NCBI RefSeq assembly: GCF_000376985.1
Contig: NZ_AQYA01000034.1
Coordinates: 62,001 to 126,000, forward strand
Source of the DNA: Streptococcus henryi DSM 19005
GTDB taxonomy: Bacteria; Bacillota; Bacilli; Lactobacillales; Streptococcaceae
DNA length: 64,000 nucleotides
Reading direction: 5' to 3'
Positions 36,883 to 45,733 of this stretch are shown here, piece after piece; the first letter of the stretch is position 1; each line of letters opens with the position of its first letter. Under the pieces are notes generated by a model, which saw nothing but the letters and a program-made list of their open reading frames with translations, was not told the DNA's origin and searched no databases. A program made the translations under genes and the position numbers.

Positions 36883-37225
36883 ACCGATTGTATAAATATC
36901 GTTATCCTATTGTTTATTTAATACTCTCTAAAAGGGAGCAAGATAGGATTCCTTCATGACTCGGTCCCCTCATGCCCAAACATTTAATACGGTCTGAAAC
37001 AGACTCTCCTCTGGACTACTTCACTACTACCCCAACGATGTCTAGTAAGGTAGTTCGAGCTTTTAAAGGCAAAGTAATTTCCACTAGGAACTTTGTCAAG
37101 CTTTTCTCTAGAATAACATTTAAGGAGCTGTGCTTTTTGTCCAGTCTCCTTATTTTTGTTTCAAAACAAAACTTGGTTATACAAGATTAATGACATGGTG
37201 TAGGGAACATTGAGCTCCAATTCAA
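36883..37225. other. Gene-poor stretch with no recognised gene
   Basis: No convincing gene. A 72-codon plus-strand frame (36972-37190) has no ribosome site and no recognisable domain. AAGGAG and CTCCTT near 37121-37152 form a weak terminator-like stem. It may hold decayed sequence. Confidence 0.5.
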
Positions 37226-37396
37226 AGGTACAGTCATTTGAATTAGCTTTGATACATCGTCACTTTCGTCTTGTCGTACTCTCGGCTGAATGAAAGACGT
37301 TTCTTTAATTTCCCACCTCCAAGAGTCTATCCCCAAGATCTTGGAGCTACCTGCGATTCAGTTCCTTGTCTGATAGCTAATTCATTCGACTATATT
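37226..37396. repeat. MITE-like repeat, family B, long copy
   Basis: About 171 bp. The left end CAAAGGTACAGTCATTTGAA then TTAGCTTTGATAC and the right end TCAGTTCCTTGTCTGATAGC match, in opposite orientation, the ends and inner blocks of the element at 51656-51770. About 55 bp in the middle are unique to this copy. No coding capacity. Confidence 0.65.
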
Positions 37397-37433
37397 ATCA
37401 TATTCTGCACAAAAATTGTAAAAAGTCTAAGCT

Positions 37434-37469
37434 AAAACTAGCAAGCTCGATAGGACACTTGCTAGTTTT
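37434..37469. terminator. Terminator of the hdiR-umuC operon
   Basis: A perfect 12-bp stem, AAAACTAGCAAG with CTTGCTAGTTTT. It overlaps the stop of the last gene. Confidence 0.85.
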
Positions 37470-37761
37470 TAGTGATTAGATAAGTAGTGCCCTGATAGTG
37501 ATACTTTCTTACCACATGACTCTCAGTGAGAGTCTCTATTTTAAAATGAAAATAATGATCTCGACCATCCTTTGCATTTTCCTTGTTGAGTTTGAAGTAG
37601 TTCTTTTGTGACATTGCCATTTCTCTAAGAATATCATTGGTCAAGAAGGTTAATGGAATGTCCAAAGTAGAATATTTGTAAAAATCTTCTTCGAATTTCA
37701 AATAGGATTTTGAGAAATAGTCGAACTGGAGCTTATCCTCATAGATTTCTTTCCGACTCAA
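37462..37761 (-). CDS. Small protein of the umuC operon, DUF5960-like
   Basis: A 99-residue acidic/aromatic protein (KLQFDYFSKSYLKFEEDFYK, YHYQGTTYLITKN). It resembles DUF5960 proteins that follow umuC-like genes in streptococci. It overlaps the preceding gene by 23 bases and is the last gene of the hdiR operon. The function is unknown, but cotranscription suggests a DNA-damage role. Confidence 0.65.
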   Translation of the reverse strand: MSRKEIYEDKLQFDYFSKSYLKFEEDFYKYSTLDIPLTFLTNDILREMAMSQKNYFKLNKENAKDGRDHYFHFKIETLTESHVVRKYHYQGTTYLITKN

Positions 37762-38116
37762 GATAATTCTCCTCCGCCATCTTAATTACTAAAATATCTT
37801 CCACTTTAATGAGTTTGTAATGATTAGCTGTTTTAATTGTGATTTCTCGGGAACTGATTTCTCTTACATCCCCAATAAAAATCTCCTTGTTCTTACCGGA
37901 TTTGACAATGAATTTTCCCTTAATTTGACTAGCATAAAGCTGACCTATCAGGGTAAATTTCTCGGTTCTTGTCAACTCTGATGATAAATCAATCTTATTT
38001 CGATCTTCTGTAAGAGAAGTGGTATGTTCAGATAGGTAAAAGCCCATCCATTTCATCATTCCCCTATCTCTATAATCTCGAGCTGATTGGTAAGGTAAAT
38101 AAGTTCTATTTGTCAT
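37739..38116 (-). CDS. Small protein of the umuC operon, YolD-like
   Basis: A 125-residue protein with DYRDRGMMKWMGFYLSEHTTSL near the N-terminus, similar to YolD proteins that accompany Y-family polymerases in Firmicutes. The C-terminal half is a small beta-rich domain (GKFIVKSGKNKEIFIGDVRE). The ATG overlaps the umuC stop by four bases. Its assignment to the YolD family is tentative. Confidence 0.6.
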   Translation of the reverse strand: MTNRTYLPYQSARDYRDRGMMKWMGFYLSEHTTSLTEDRNKIDLSSELTRTEKFTLIGQLYASQIKGKFIVKSGKNKEIFIGDVREISSREITIKTANHYKLIKVEDILVIKMAEENYLESERNL

Positions 38117-39528
38117 TTTAAAACGTCTAGACCTCCAGCTGAATGACCGCCGATAAGCTTACTGCGTTCAATGCTTCGAGAGGCTTCAAGTAAAGCATTA
38201 GCTTTTAAAACTGAAGTAAAGCCAAATTCATCTCTTATAGTGTCAATCGCAAACTGGAGCCTCTCCTCCTTTTCAATTTTTTCAGGATCGTCAAAAAGGG
38301 AAATCAAACTAAAGGAGTCGTCAACAAACCTAGAGTAGGATACTGCAATATTCCTAACTGCCCCTGAACTATATTTTTTGCGGAACAAACCTAAGACATA
38401 GCTTGTAAGAATCTTAGTATTATTGGTCGGCTCAATGGTCACCTGAGCCTGAATTGGTCGCTTATTCTCTGTCTTTGAGTAGCCAATCATGATAGAAACC
38501 TGACAAGCTTTCTTATGTGCTCTCCTAAGTCTCACACTGACCTGCTCTGCCATTTCCCCAAGAACAATTTCAATATCACTCTGATTAGTATAATCACGTG
38601 GCAGAACTTGAGAATTACCTAATCCATGCGATTTGGGTCTGTAAGTCTTGTGGACATTGCTTTCATCAATACCATTAGCATGAAAATAGAGTTCCAGTCC
38701 TACAACTCCCAGTTCCTTTTTAAGAAAATCTGGATTACTGTTGGCAAGTTCCTTGATTGAATAGATTCCAAGTCCCTCTAGGCGTTTTGCCATACGACTG
38801 CCAATACCCCAGAAGTCAGTTAATTTGGGAATTGCCCAGACTTTACTTTCTACATCCTCATAGGACCAGTTGGAACGCATCTTTTCTGTATGTTTAGCCT
38901 CATTATCAAGGGCCAATTTAGCTAGTAAAGGATTGCTATTAGACATACCAATGGTGGAGTAAATACCAGTTTCTTGCCAGATGTGACGTTGTATTTGTGC
39001 TGAAATTAAATCTAACTTTTCTTTTCGAGTAAGGGTCTTGTCTGGTATAAAGTAGTTTAATGATGAGGTCAGGTCAATAAAACCTTCATCTATAGAGTAA
39101 GGTAAGATGTCGTCAACACTAGCATAGTTTTTTAAAATATTTTGGATGGCAATGTTTTTCTGAATATAGAGGTCCATTCTAGGTGGCACAACAAGAGTAG
39201 CTTGAGCCCACTGTTCAATAAAGGAAACATATTCTGGTGTTATTGAAAGTCCTTGTCTCTTGGCATTGTAGTAAGAGAACTTTCGGGTATGGATGTCAAA
39301 GGGCAAATCATAACTTCTGCCAACATTGGACTTTCCAAAAACCTTCTTGAACATGGGAGATGAAGCTAGAATAAGACCATTAGCATTATCAGCTCTACTC
39401 ATAACACAAAGTGATGTTTTAAGAGGATGAAGCCCTCTCTCTACACACTCAACACTAGCATAAAAGGATTTCATATCTACAAAAGCAATATCAGCTTGGG
39501 GTTCTCTTGATTAATCAAATATGCCCAC
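38113..39528 (-). pseudogene. umuC: UmuC-like Y-family DNA polymerase with an early stop codon
   Basis: The frame begins at GTG 39528 as VGIFD, then a TAA at 39511-39513, then SREPQADIAFVDMKSFYASV continuing intact to 38113. The expected protein is MGIFDYSREP-like, so Tyr6 appears to have become a stop. Restart at the ATG at 39474 gives 453 residues but loses the Asp of FVDMKSFYASVE, the first metal-binding residue of Y-family polymerases. The palm (DDILPYSIDEGFIDLT), HhH (FWGIGSRMAKRLEGLGI) and little-finger domains are otherwise complete, so the damage looks recent. Without readthrough the polymerase should be inactive. Confidence 0.82.
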
Positions 39529-39529
39529 A

Positions 39530-40198
39530 TCACACCTCCAAAGGTGCAAAATTCCCCACAATCTTCCCAATAATTCGTGGACTTTCGTCATAAGGAGCAA
39601 ATTTATCTGAATAGTCACTATTAATAGAAACTAATCTCAAACCATCTGGTTCACGATAAACTTTTTTGATATAAGTTTGACCATTCCAGTCAATAGCATA
39701 AATAGCGCCATCATAATCAAAGACAGTCTGCTTAATTAAGACAACTTCTCCATTTTGGAATGTTGGCTCCATTGAATGCCCTTTTACCCAAGATGCAAAA
39801 TCATGGTCTAGTTGCTGGTCATAGTAAACTTCATCATAGGCACCATCTCCAAAATAGGAGTAACCTGTACCAGCAGAAAGTCCTTCATAAACTCGATAAG
39901 TATAGAGACTTGCGAGTTTTTGTTGATTCAATAGTTTTTGGGAATAGCTGATAACCTTTCCTTGATTACTTTCATTCAACTGTGTAAAAATCTCAACGAC
40001 ATCATATTCAGAAAGAAAATAAGATTCGTCTACAGCTAAAATTTGACTCAATCTTGTCAAATTTTTTTGATTAGGCTTAGTCTTACCATTCTCCCAATTT
40101 GAATAAGACTGCTTAGAAATACCCAAAATACTTGCTATTTCAACCTGAGAATAACCTGCTTCTTGACGTTTGTTCTTTAATTTTTTAGCAGAAAACAT
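39530..40198 (-). CDS. hdiR: HdiR-type SOS repressor (XRE + S24 peptidase)
   Basis: A 222-residue LexA-like regulator. The N-terminal XRE helix-turn-helix is SQVEIASILGISKQSYSNWE. The autocleavage site is GLSAGTG (Ala109-Gly110). The S24 peptidase core has Ser142 in KGHSMEPTF and a Lys at 178/179 in TYIKKV. It is the HdiR type known to control umuC-like operons in streptococci: RecA-stimulated self-cleavage relieves repression. It is the first gene of the operon and its stop overlaps the umuC start region by bases shared with GGAGG. Confidence 0.9.
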   Translation of the reverse strand: MFSAKKLKNKRQEAGYSQVEIASILGISKQSYSNWENGKTKPNQKNLTRLSQILAVDESYFLSEYDVVEIFTQLNESNQGKVISYSQKLLNQQKLASLYTYRVYEGLSAGTGYSYFGDGAYDEVYYDQQLDHDFASWVKGHSMEPTFQNGEVVLIKQTVFDYDGAIYAIDWNGQTYIKKVYREPDGLRLVSINSDYSDKFAPYDESPRIIGKIVGNFAPLEV

Positions 40199-40212
40199 AC
40201 TTACTCCTTTCG

Positions 40213-40262
40213 GTCAGTTTATTAACTGACTTAATTATAATACTTAGCTTTAAAATTTTCAA
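40213..40262 (-). promoter_or_regulatory. hdiR promoter and operator
   Basis: On the minus strand TTGAAA (40257-40262) and TATAAT (40234-40239) are 17 bp apart. Immediately downstream is the perfect 7+7 palindrome GTCAGTTTATTAACTGAC (40213-40230), the likely HdiR self-binding site. Confidence 0.75.
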
Positions 40263-40327
40263 GATTTATTACAAGAAAATTTTTAAAAGTATCAATCTCT
40301 TTTAAGTTAACTTAAATATTTTTTAGG

Positions 40328-40365
40328 TTGACAGTTTTGTTAACTTATTTTAAAATATAGTTAAC
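40328..40365 (+). promoter_or_regulatory. bioY promoter with BirA-like boxes
   Basis: TTGACA (40328-40333) and TAAAAT (40351-40356) are 17 bp apart. GTTAAC (40339-40344) and GTTAAC (40360-40365) are separated by 15 bp and bracket the -10, the spacing of biotin-repressor operators. Control by BirA and biotin is inferred. Confidence 0.6.
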
Positions 40366-40388
40366 TTTTTTAAGAAATGAGGTTCTCT

Positions 40389-40928
40389 ATGTCTAAACAA
40401 GCAACATTATCGCTTATCCTTCCTGCGTTTGGAGCTGCTCTTATTGCAATCCTGTCACAAATCACTATTCCTGTTGGAACAGTTCCCTTTACCCTGCAAA
40501 CTTTAGCTATCTCTATTATCGCTACTCTTTTTAAAAGTCGTGAGGCAACTTTAAGCGTCTTACTCTATCTTCTGCTTGGTGGTATTGGACTACCAGTTTT
40601 TGCTGGTGGTTCTGCTGGTTTCTCTGCATTTGTTGGACCAACAGGTGGATACTTCTGGGGCTTTGTGCTCTTTGCTTTCATAACATCATCCTTAACTTCA
40701 CCAAAATCATCACTTCTTACTATCTTTTTAGCTAATACTTTAGGAGTTGCTATTACCTTAGTCTGTGGAGTTATTGGTCTCCACTTCCTAGCTAATATGG
40801 ACTGGCAAGCTGCATTCTTGGCTGGAGCTCTGCCATTTATCCTATCAGGACTAGCTAAAGTTGTTGTCGCTACGCTACTAACTAAACCAATTTTCCAATC
40901 ACTAAAACGTTACTCATACTTCAAGTAA
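40389..40928 (+). CDS. bioY: BioY biotin transporter substrate-binding subunit
   Basis: A 179-residue membrane protein with about six helices and the BioY signature VPFTLQTLAISI, LLLGGIGLPVFAGGSAG and FVGPTGGYFWGF. BioY captures biotin, alone or with an ECF energy module encoded elsewhere. The ATG at 40389 has GAGG at good spacing; an ATG four codons earlier does not. A strong promoter with two GTTAAC boxes lies upstream. It is divergent from hdiR. Confidence 0.95.
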   Translation: MSKQATLSLILPAFGAALIAILSQITIPVGTVPFTLQTLAISIIATLFKSREATLSVLLYLLLGGIGLPVFAGGSAGFSAFVGPTGGYFWGFVLFAFITSSLTSPKSSLLTIFLANTLGVAITLVCGVIGLHFLANMDWQAAFLAGALPFILSGLAKVVVATLLTKPIFQSLKRYSYFK

Positions 40929-40962
40929 AAAAGGAGCTGGCTTTCTTTGCCAACTCCTTTTT
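40928..40962. terminator. Bidirectional terminator between bioY and ydbC
   Basis: AAAAAGGAG plus TGGC pairs with GCCA plus CTCCTTTTT, with a single-base mismatch between the two blocks. T-rich on both exits. Confidence 0.85.
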
Positions 40963-40963
40963 C

Positions 40964-41176
40964 TTATTTACGAAAAGCATCCAAAATAATTTTGAATTCT
41001 TCGTTTGTCAATGCAATTCCTTTGCCCATCTTGGTATGATCGGGGCTCCAAGAACGAATATCCCACTTTGGTTCAGCTCCGTTAAAGCTGACGCGGTTCA
41101 ATTCTTTAGTCCACCCTTTGTCATTTTCAGACAAGGTGAGCAAGTGTTCTTCAATGTGAAATTTAAATTCTGACAT
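40964..41176 (-). CDS. ydbC: YdbC-like PC4-family single-strand DNA-binding protein
   Basis: A 70-residue protein, MSEFKFHIEEHLLTLSENDK, then GWTKELNRVSFNGAEPKWDI and MGKGIALTNEEF. It matches the bacterial YdbC/PC4 group, small dimers that bind single-stranded DNA. AGGAGG precedes the ATG. It stands alone, convergent with bioY. The cellular role is not known. Confidence 0.85.
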   Translation of the reverse strand: MSEFKFHIEEHLLTLSENDKGWTKELNRVSFNGAEPKWDIRSWSPDHTKMGKGIALTNEEFKIILDAFRK

Positions 41177-41297
41177 AGTATTCTTCCTCCTATCTTATCT
41201 ATTCGTAAAAAATTCCAAAAAATTGATTTTTTTAATAAAATATTTTATTATCTTCTAAAAGATATCATTATTGTACCAATTTTTCAGGAAAAAGACC

Positions 41298-41597
41298 ATG
41301 ACAAATTTTTTTCAAAATATTAAAAACTACTGGCAAGATTATATGGAATCTCCTAAAAAGTCTGTCCCTATTAATCTTAAATCAAACAAAATCAAGGCAA
41401 CTCTCCAAGAAGCTATGGATAAAAAACTCCCTCTGCATGTCATCTATGGAGACTGCCGAGTAACAGGAAATTTAGTAAAATATGACAAGAATAACGGAAG
41501 AATTATTTTGAAAAGTTTCCAAAAAGACGTAACAACTATTATACCACTTGAAACAATTGAGCGGATTAGCATCGCTCCCTTGCACCTACATCTATAA
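41298..41597 (+). CDS. Small hypothetical protein, possible Sm-like barrel
   Basis: A 99-residue protein from the ATG at 41298, with AGGA eight bases upstream. The C-terminal part alternates strands (LHVIYGDCRVTGNLVKYDKN, GRIILKSF, VTTIIPLETIERISI), a pattern seen in small SH3/Sm-like barrels. The family was not identified. No signal peptide or membrane segment. A terminator follows, so it is a single-gene unit. Confidence 0.6.
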   Translation: MTNFFQNIKNYWQDYMESPKKSVPINLKSNKIKATLQEAMDKKLPLHVIYGDCRVTGNLVKYDKNNGRIILKSFQKDVTTIIPLETIERISIAPLHLHL

Positions 41598-41611
41598 AAA
41601 AACATGATAAT

Positions 41612-41656
41612 AAAAATGAGCATGGGGAAACTAATTCTTCCTTATGCTCATTTTTT
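41612..41656. terminator. Terminator after the small hypothetical gene
   Basis: A 12-bp stem, AAAAATGAGCAT with ATGCTCATTTTT, then further T. It also faces the convergent trhP2 gene. Confidence 0.8.
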
Positions 41657-41695
41657 GTAATCTAAGATGAGTGTGAAGGTCACCTACCTTATTTC

Positions 41696-42982
41696 TTATG
41701 CACGGACTGTTTTGCTAGAACCATCCTTTTGGTAAAGGTTAACAAGTCCTTCTTTACATGCACGCATCATGTCACCAGGTTTAACTTCCTGTGGTACTGT
41801 AATAGTCAAAAGTTCCATTGGATTTGGGGCACGATCAATCTTGTTGCCATCAGAGTCATGAAGATCTTGAATTTGACATTCAAAATGACGGAATCCTGGT
41901 CCATAGAACTCAACAGCATCACCTTCCATGATAACGTTACGCTGACGGATGGTAGCTGTCATGTTATCTTTATTGAAAGATACAACTTCACCGACAAATT
42001 TATATTGTGGAATTTTACGACGAGCACCGAAAAGTTGCTCGTTTTCTGTTGGTGTTGAATAATAGAATCCTGTTGCAAGCTCACGTTGAGCAACTTTCCA
42101 GAGTTCATCAATCAAATCATCTTTGATAGCATAGAACTTCTCTGGACTCTCCATGTAAGCATCAACAGCTGCTTTGTAGCAGTTAGTTACAGTTGAAACG
42201 TAGTGGATTGATTTCATACGACCTTCGATTTTAAGACTATCAACGCCATTTTCAATCAAGTCAGGAATATTTTCAATCATACACATATCAACAGCTGACA
42301 TTGAGTATTCTTCTGGAATTTCACCATTAAGGCTACGACGTTCTGAACCGAATGGCATATCATAAAGGCTGTATTTCCAACGGCAAGATTGCGAACAGCC
42401 ACCACGGTTGGCATCACGGTGACTCATATGATTTGAAAGAACGCAACGGCCTGAATATGAGATACACATGGCACCATGAACAAAGGCTTCAATTTCAACA
42501 CCTGTACGTTTACGAATTTCAGCAAGCTCTGCCATGTTAACTTCACGCGCCAAAACAACACGTGTCAATCCCATTTCTTTCCAAAACTCAAAAGTTTCGT
42601 AGTTGGTTGATGAGGCTTGAGTAGACAAGTGAATTTCAAGTCCTGGTGCTTCTGTGGCACAGATAACGATAAGAGCTGGGTCTGATACGATAACGGCATC
42701 AAGTCCCATATCGCGAAGTTCACGGAACCAAGCACCCGCACCGATTTCATTTCCTTCGTGGGTAACCATGTTAGCAGCAACATAAACCTTTGCTCCTGCA
42801 GCGTGAGCGTAGTCAATCCCTTCTTTCATTTCTTCCATTGAGAAATTTCCTGCACGGCTACGTAGACCATAGGCTTGTCCACCGACAAAGACAGCATCTG
42901 CGCCGTAATCAATGGCAACTTTTAATTTTTCCAAAGTTCCAGCAGGTGATAAGACCTCTGGACGTTTCAATGTTTTAGTCAT
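41696..42982 (-). CDS. trhP2: Peptidase U32-family tRNA hydroxylation protein (TrhP2/YrrO type)
   Basis: A 428-residue U32-family protein: RPEVLSPAGTLEKLKVAIDY, VHGAMCISYSGRCVLSNHMS with RDANRGGCSQSCRWKYSLYD. The Cys pattern fits the iron-sulfur-containing tRNA hydroxylation proteins. In B. subtilis the neighbouring YrrN and YrrO act in 5-hydroxyuridine formation at the tRNA wobble base using prephenate. This is the longer, YrrO-like partner. AATTGGAGAATAAAT precedes the ATG. It follows the YrrN-like gene after a 248-bp gap. Confidence 0.88.
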   Translation of the reverse strand: MTKTLKRPEVLSPAGTLEKLKVAIDYGADAVFVGGQAYGLRSRAGNFSMEEMKEGIDYAHAAGAKVYVAANMVTHEGNEIGAGAWFRELRDMGLDAVIVSDPALIVICATEAPGLEIHLSTQASSTNYETFEFWKEMGLTRVVLAREVNMAELAEIRKRTGVEIEAFVHGAMCISYSGRCVLSNHMSHRDANRGGCSQSCRWKYSLYDMPFGSERRSLNGEIPEEYSMSAVDMCMIENIPDLIENGVDSLKIEGRMKSIHYVSTVTNCYKAAVDAYMESPEKFYAIKDDLIDELWKVAQRELATGFYYSTPTENEQLFGARRKIPQYKFVGEVVSFNKDNMTATIRQRNVIMEGDAVEFYGPGFRHFECQIQDLHDSDGNKIDRAPNPMELLTITVPQEVKPGDMMRACKEGLVNLYQKDGSSKTVRA

Positions 42983-43230
42983 ATTATTTATTCTCCAATT
43001 TTCAAGATTGTAAGAAAATCTCCAAAGTCTGGCTCAGCGAAACATTAATTGTCAACGAGTCAGACGAGTACAACCCCTAGGAAACATCCTGCGGGAGTTT
43101 CCGTCCAGCAAGTATTAGAAAATAAGTAGTTACTGTTGGGATTGTCAATTTTCATATTTGTAGAGTTTATTTTTTCTACTAGCAATGCCCTGAAATTAGA
43201 AACTCTCTCATTGCTAGTGTTTTGACCACC
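42983..43230 (-). other. Structured intergenic stretch between trhP1 and trhP2
   Basis: No open frame. On the minus strand GTCTGACTC pairs with GAGCCAGAC around a loop of about 20 bases, with one mismatch. Upstream, GAAAC and GTTTC flank a CCCGCAGG core. An RNA element or a decayed repeat is possible; neither is established. Confidence 0.35.
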
Positions 43231-44157
43231 TTATTTAACAGTTTTAGGGTCAAATTCGTAGAAGCCGGTATCCAAACCGCGACCTGCTGGGTGAAGTTTT
43301 CGGACTTCTTCGTCAAGAACGTAGGCCTGATCTTGTGAGAATTGACCTGCTTGCATTAAATCACGAGCTTTGACAAAAAGCTTTGCAATTTCCACAAAAT
43401 TTTGACCAGGACAGTAGATACCATCCAATTTCCAGTGAGTGAAATTGTGGTCTGTTAACTCAATCAATTTTGTCATCATGTCAATGTCATTGTTAATGAA
43501 AATGTGTGTGCCATGCTTATCTTCATAGATTGAATAGTGACTTTCTGGATCACTTGGTTCAGCCAAGAAAAGACCGCGTTCACGTGTTTTTTCATCATCG
43601 ATATGAGTGAAATTGTAGTAGTTTTGTAAAAGAGGTCGTTTCGAATGGTGGATAACTGAAGCACCGTAAACCAAAATCTCAGCTGGATAATCAAGATTTT
43701 CAGAAAGTTTAAACAACTCTTCTGAAGGGATTTCACGTGCTAAGACTGTCTCAACAGCGCCATGCTGTCCCCAGAAATTCACTTGACGACTTGATGTCAC
43801 AAAGACTGACGTGTCATAAATCAACTTGAAGTTGTAACCATCACGCTTATTCACGTAGAATACACCAGCATCACCAACAACAAGATAATCAACCTTGATT
43901 TCCTTCATCAAATCAAGGAATGGTTTGATATTATCCATCATGTCTTGGTGCATGAGTGCATTGCAGGCAACTGTCAATTCTTTACCTGCTCCGTGAACTA
44001 GCTCTGCTATTTCCCTGAGTTCATCAAATGTGAAATTATGAGGAAGACGCAAACCAAAGTTTTCTTCACCAACATAAATGCGATCTACACCTGCATCTAG
44101 GAGCTCTTTAACCTGCTCGATAGATTCGGCTGTCGCCGTAATAATAATTTTTTCCAT
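43231..44157 (-). CDS. trhP1: Peptidase U32-family tRNA hydroxylation protein (TrhP1/YrrN type)
   Basis: A 308-residue U32-family protein, close to the B. subtilis YrrN length. It starts MEKIIITATAESIEQVKELL and has DRIYVGEENFGLRLPHNFTF, VETVLAREIPSEELFKLS and LDGIYCPGQNFVEIAKLF. It lacks the C-terminal extension and Cys cluster of the longer partner. Together with the following gene it probably serves tRNA wobble uridine hydroxylation. Confidence 0.87.
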   Translation of the reverse strand: MEKIIITATAESIEQVKELLDAGVDRIYVGEENFGLRLPHNFTFDELREIAELVHGAGKELTVACNALMHQDMMDNIKPFLDLMKEIKVDYLVVGDAGVFYVNKRDGYNFKLIYDTSVFVTSSRQVNFWGQHGAVETVLAREIPSEELFKLSENLDYPAEILVYGASVIHHSKRPLLQNYYNFTHIDDEKTRERGLFLAEPSDPESHYSIYEDKHGTHIFINNDIDMMTKLIELTDHNFTHWKLDGIYCPGQNFVEIAKLFVKARDLMQAGQFSQDQAYVLDEEVRKLHPAGRGLDTGFYEFDPKTVK

Positions 44158-44345
44158 AACTTTATTATTATATCAAATTTTTAAAACAAGTTAAGTATTT
44201 TAAGGAGAGAAATATTAAATTTTTAGGGCAAATTTTGTAGAAAAATAGTCTAAAATGTTAGTATTGTAATACTATTTCTTTAAAAAAGGGTGACAAATCG
44301 CTATATTTGTGGTATTATGGGTTAGAATTATGTAAGGAGTGGGCT

Positions 44346-44630
44346 ATGCCAGAACTATTAAAGCAAGAGCAACAGCTTAAAGAGGATCAGCTTTTTGAAA
44401 ATGCTAGTCCTAAATACCAAGAATTCCACGAAATTGATACTAACAGTGCTAAACTGCGTGAGCTTGTTTTCTTTGCTCGCATTGCTTGTTTTGGTACACT
44501 AACAGTTTTTATTGCCTTCATGCTTCTAGTTGCAAACTTTTCTTCTATTGGAGCATTTAGCTTGGCCATTTTATTAAGTCTTATTATCACAACAGTGGTA
44601 TCTTCAATTATTTCGTCATTAAAACGTTAA
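44346..44630 (+). CDS. DUF3270 family small membrane protein
   Basis: A 94-residue protein from the ATG at 44346 with AAGGAG six bases upstream. The N-terminal half is charged and helical (LLKQEQQLKEDQLFENASPK). Two membrane helices follow (ARIACFGTLTVFIAFMLLVA and FSLAILLSLIITTVVSSIIS). It matches streptococcal DUF3270 proteins of unknown function. Confidence 0.8.
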   Translation: MPELLKQEQQLKEDQLFENASPKYQEFHEIDTNSAKLRELVFFARIACFGTLTVFIAFMLLVANFSSIGAFSLAILLSLIITTVVSSIISSLKR

Positions 44631-44787
44631 GTCTGAGTTTTCAGGCTTTTTCTTTTTGTTAAACTTATCTCCTTGGAAATTACAATCGCCTTTCTAGACT
44701 GATCCTAAGTAGACTGGATGGCAAGATGGCTATATAATCTTTCAAAAATTTGAGTTAAAATCTCTGCGTCATCAGTTAACACATATA

Positions 44788-44827
44788 AGAAAAACCTCAG
44801 AATCTAACCGACTTTGAGAGTTTTTCT
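44788..44827 (-). terminator. rluD terminator
   Basis: AGAAAAAC plus CTCA pairs with TGAG plus GTTTTTCT, with one bulged A. It lies just beyond the rluD stop. Confidence 0.7.
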
Positions 44828-44839
44828 ATCACGTAAATA

Positions 44840-45733
44840 TTAGTTTTTTTGTCTCAATTTTTCCAAAGTTTCCTGGAAAATAGCTGGCGCTGGTGCTGTG
44901 AATGCCATCTCCTCACCAGTACTTGGATGGGTAAAGCCTAGTGTTTGGGCATGGAGAAATTGTCCCTCTCCCTTCAAGGTTTTACGTGGCCCATAGGCAG
45001 GATCTCCAGCTACTGGATGACCAATATAGCCCATGTGAACACGAATTTGGTGAGTACGTCCCGTTTCCAAGGTCAATTCAACAAGTGTGTAATCACCGAA
45101 GCGCTCCAAAACTTGAAAGCGCGTCACAGCTTCTTTACCTTTAGCAGTCACCGCTTGTTTTTTGCGGTCTTTCTCACTGCGGCCAATTGGTGCTTCAATC
45201 ATACCACGGTCATTTGGTAAGTTACCATGAACGATAGCAATGTATTTACGTAGAGATTTTTTATCTTTTAGTTCTGTGGCCAAAGCGTTATGAGCTGTAT
45301 CATTCTTAGCAATCATAAGCAATCCTGATGTATCCTTGTCAATACGGTGGACAATACCAGGGCGAACAACACCGTTGATTGAAGACAAGTCTTTGACATG
45401 ATACATAAGGGCATTAACCAGGGTTCCTGATGGATGACCTGCTGACGGATGAACAACCATGCCTTGCGGTTTATTAACCACTGCTACGTCCTCATCTTCA
45501 TAAATGATGTCCAGTGGAATATCTTCAGCCTTGTATTCTAAAATTTCTTCTTCCGGCACTTGGTAACTAATGACATCACCGACTTTGACAGCATACTTAG
45601 CCTTAGCAGCTTTGCCATTGACCAAAACCGTGCCTTTTTTAATCTCCTCATTGGCCTGCGTGCGAGACAGTTCTGTCAAGTCCGCCAAGGCCTTATCTAG
45701 GCGAGCACCGCCTTCTTTAATGATTAGCTCCAT
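44840..45733 (-). CDS. rluD: RluD-type 23S rRNA pseudouridine synthase
   Basis: A 297-residue pseudouridine synthase. The N-terminal S4 RNA-binding domain is [20 protein letters not shown]. The catalytic motif is [20 protein letters not shown] with the conserved Asp, followed by [20 protein letters not shown]. It modifies the helix 69 region of 23S rRNA by analogy with RluD. It overlaps lspA by 17 bases, an operon pair widely conserved in Firmicutes. Confidence 0.94.
   Translation of the reverse strand: MELIIKEGGARLDKALADLTELSRTQANEEIKKGTVLVNGKAAKAKYAVKVGDVISYQVPEEEILEYKAEDIPLDIIYEDEDVAVVNKPQGMVVHPSAGHPSGTLVNALMYHVKDLSSINGVVRPGIVHRIDKDTSGLLMIAKNDTAHNALATELKDKKSLRKYIAIVHGNLPNDRGMIEAPIGRSEKDRKKQAVTAKGKEAVTRFQVLERFGDYTLVELTLETGRTHQIRVHMGYIGHPVAGDPAYGPRKTLKGEGQFLHAQTLGFTHPSTGEEMAFTAPAPAIFQETLEKLRQKN

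Noticed and set aside
36972..37190. 72-codon plus-strand ORF
   Set aside because: No ribosome site, no domain, odd composition, and it lies in a decayed, repeat-bearing gap.
44158..44345. Possible small peptide gene after AAGGAG near 44202
   Set aside because: No ATG, GTG or TTG at a suitable distance with an open frame of more than a few codons.
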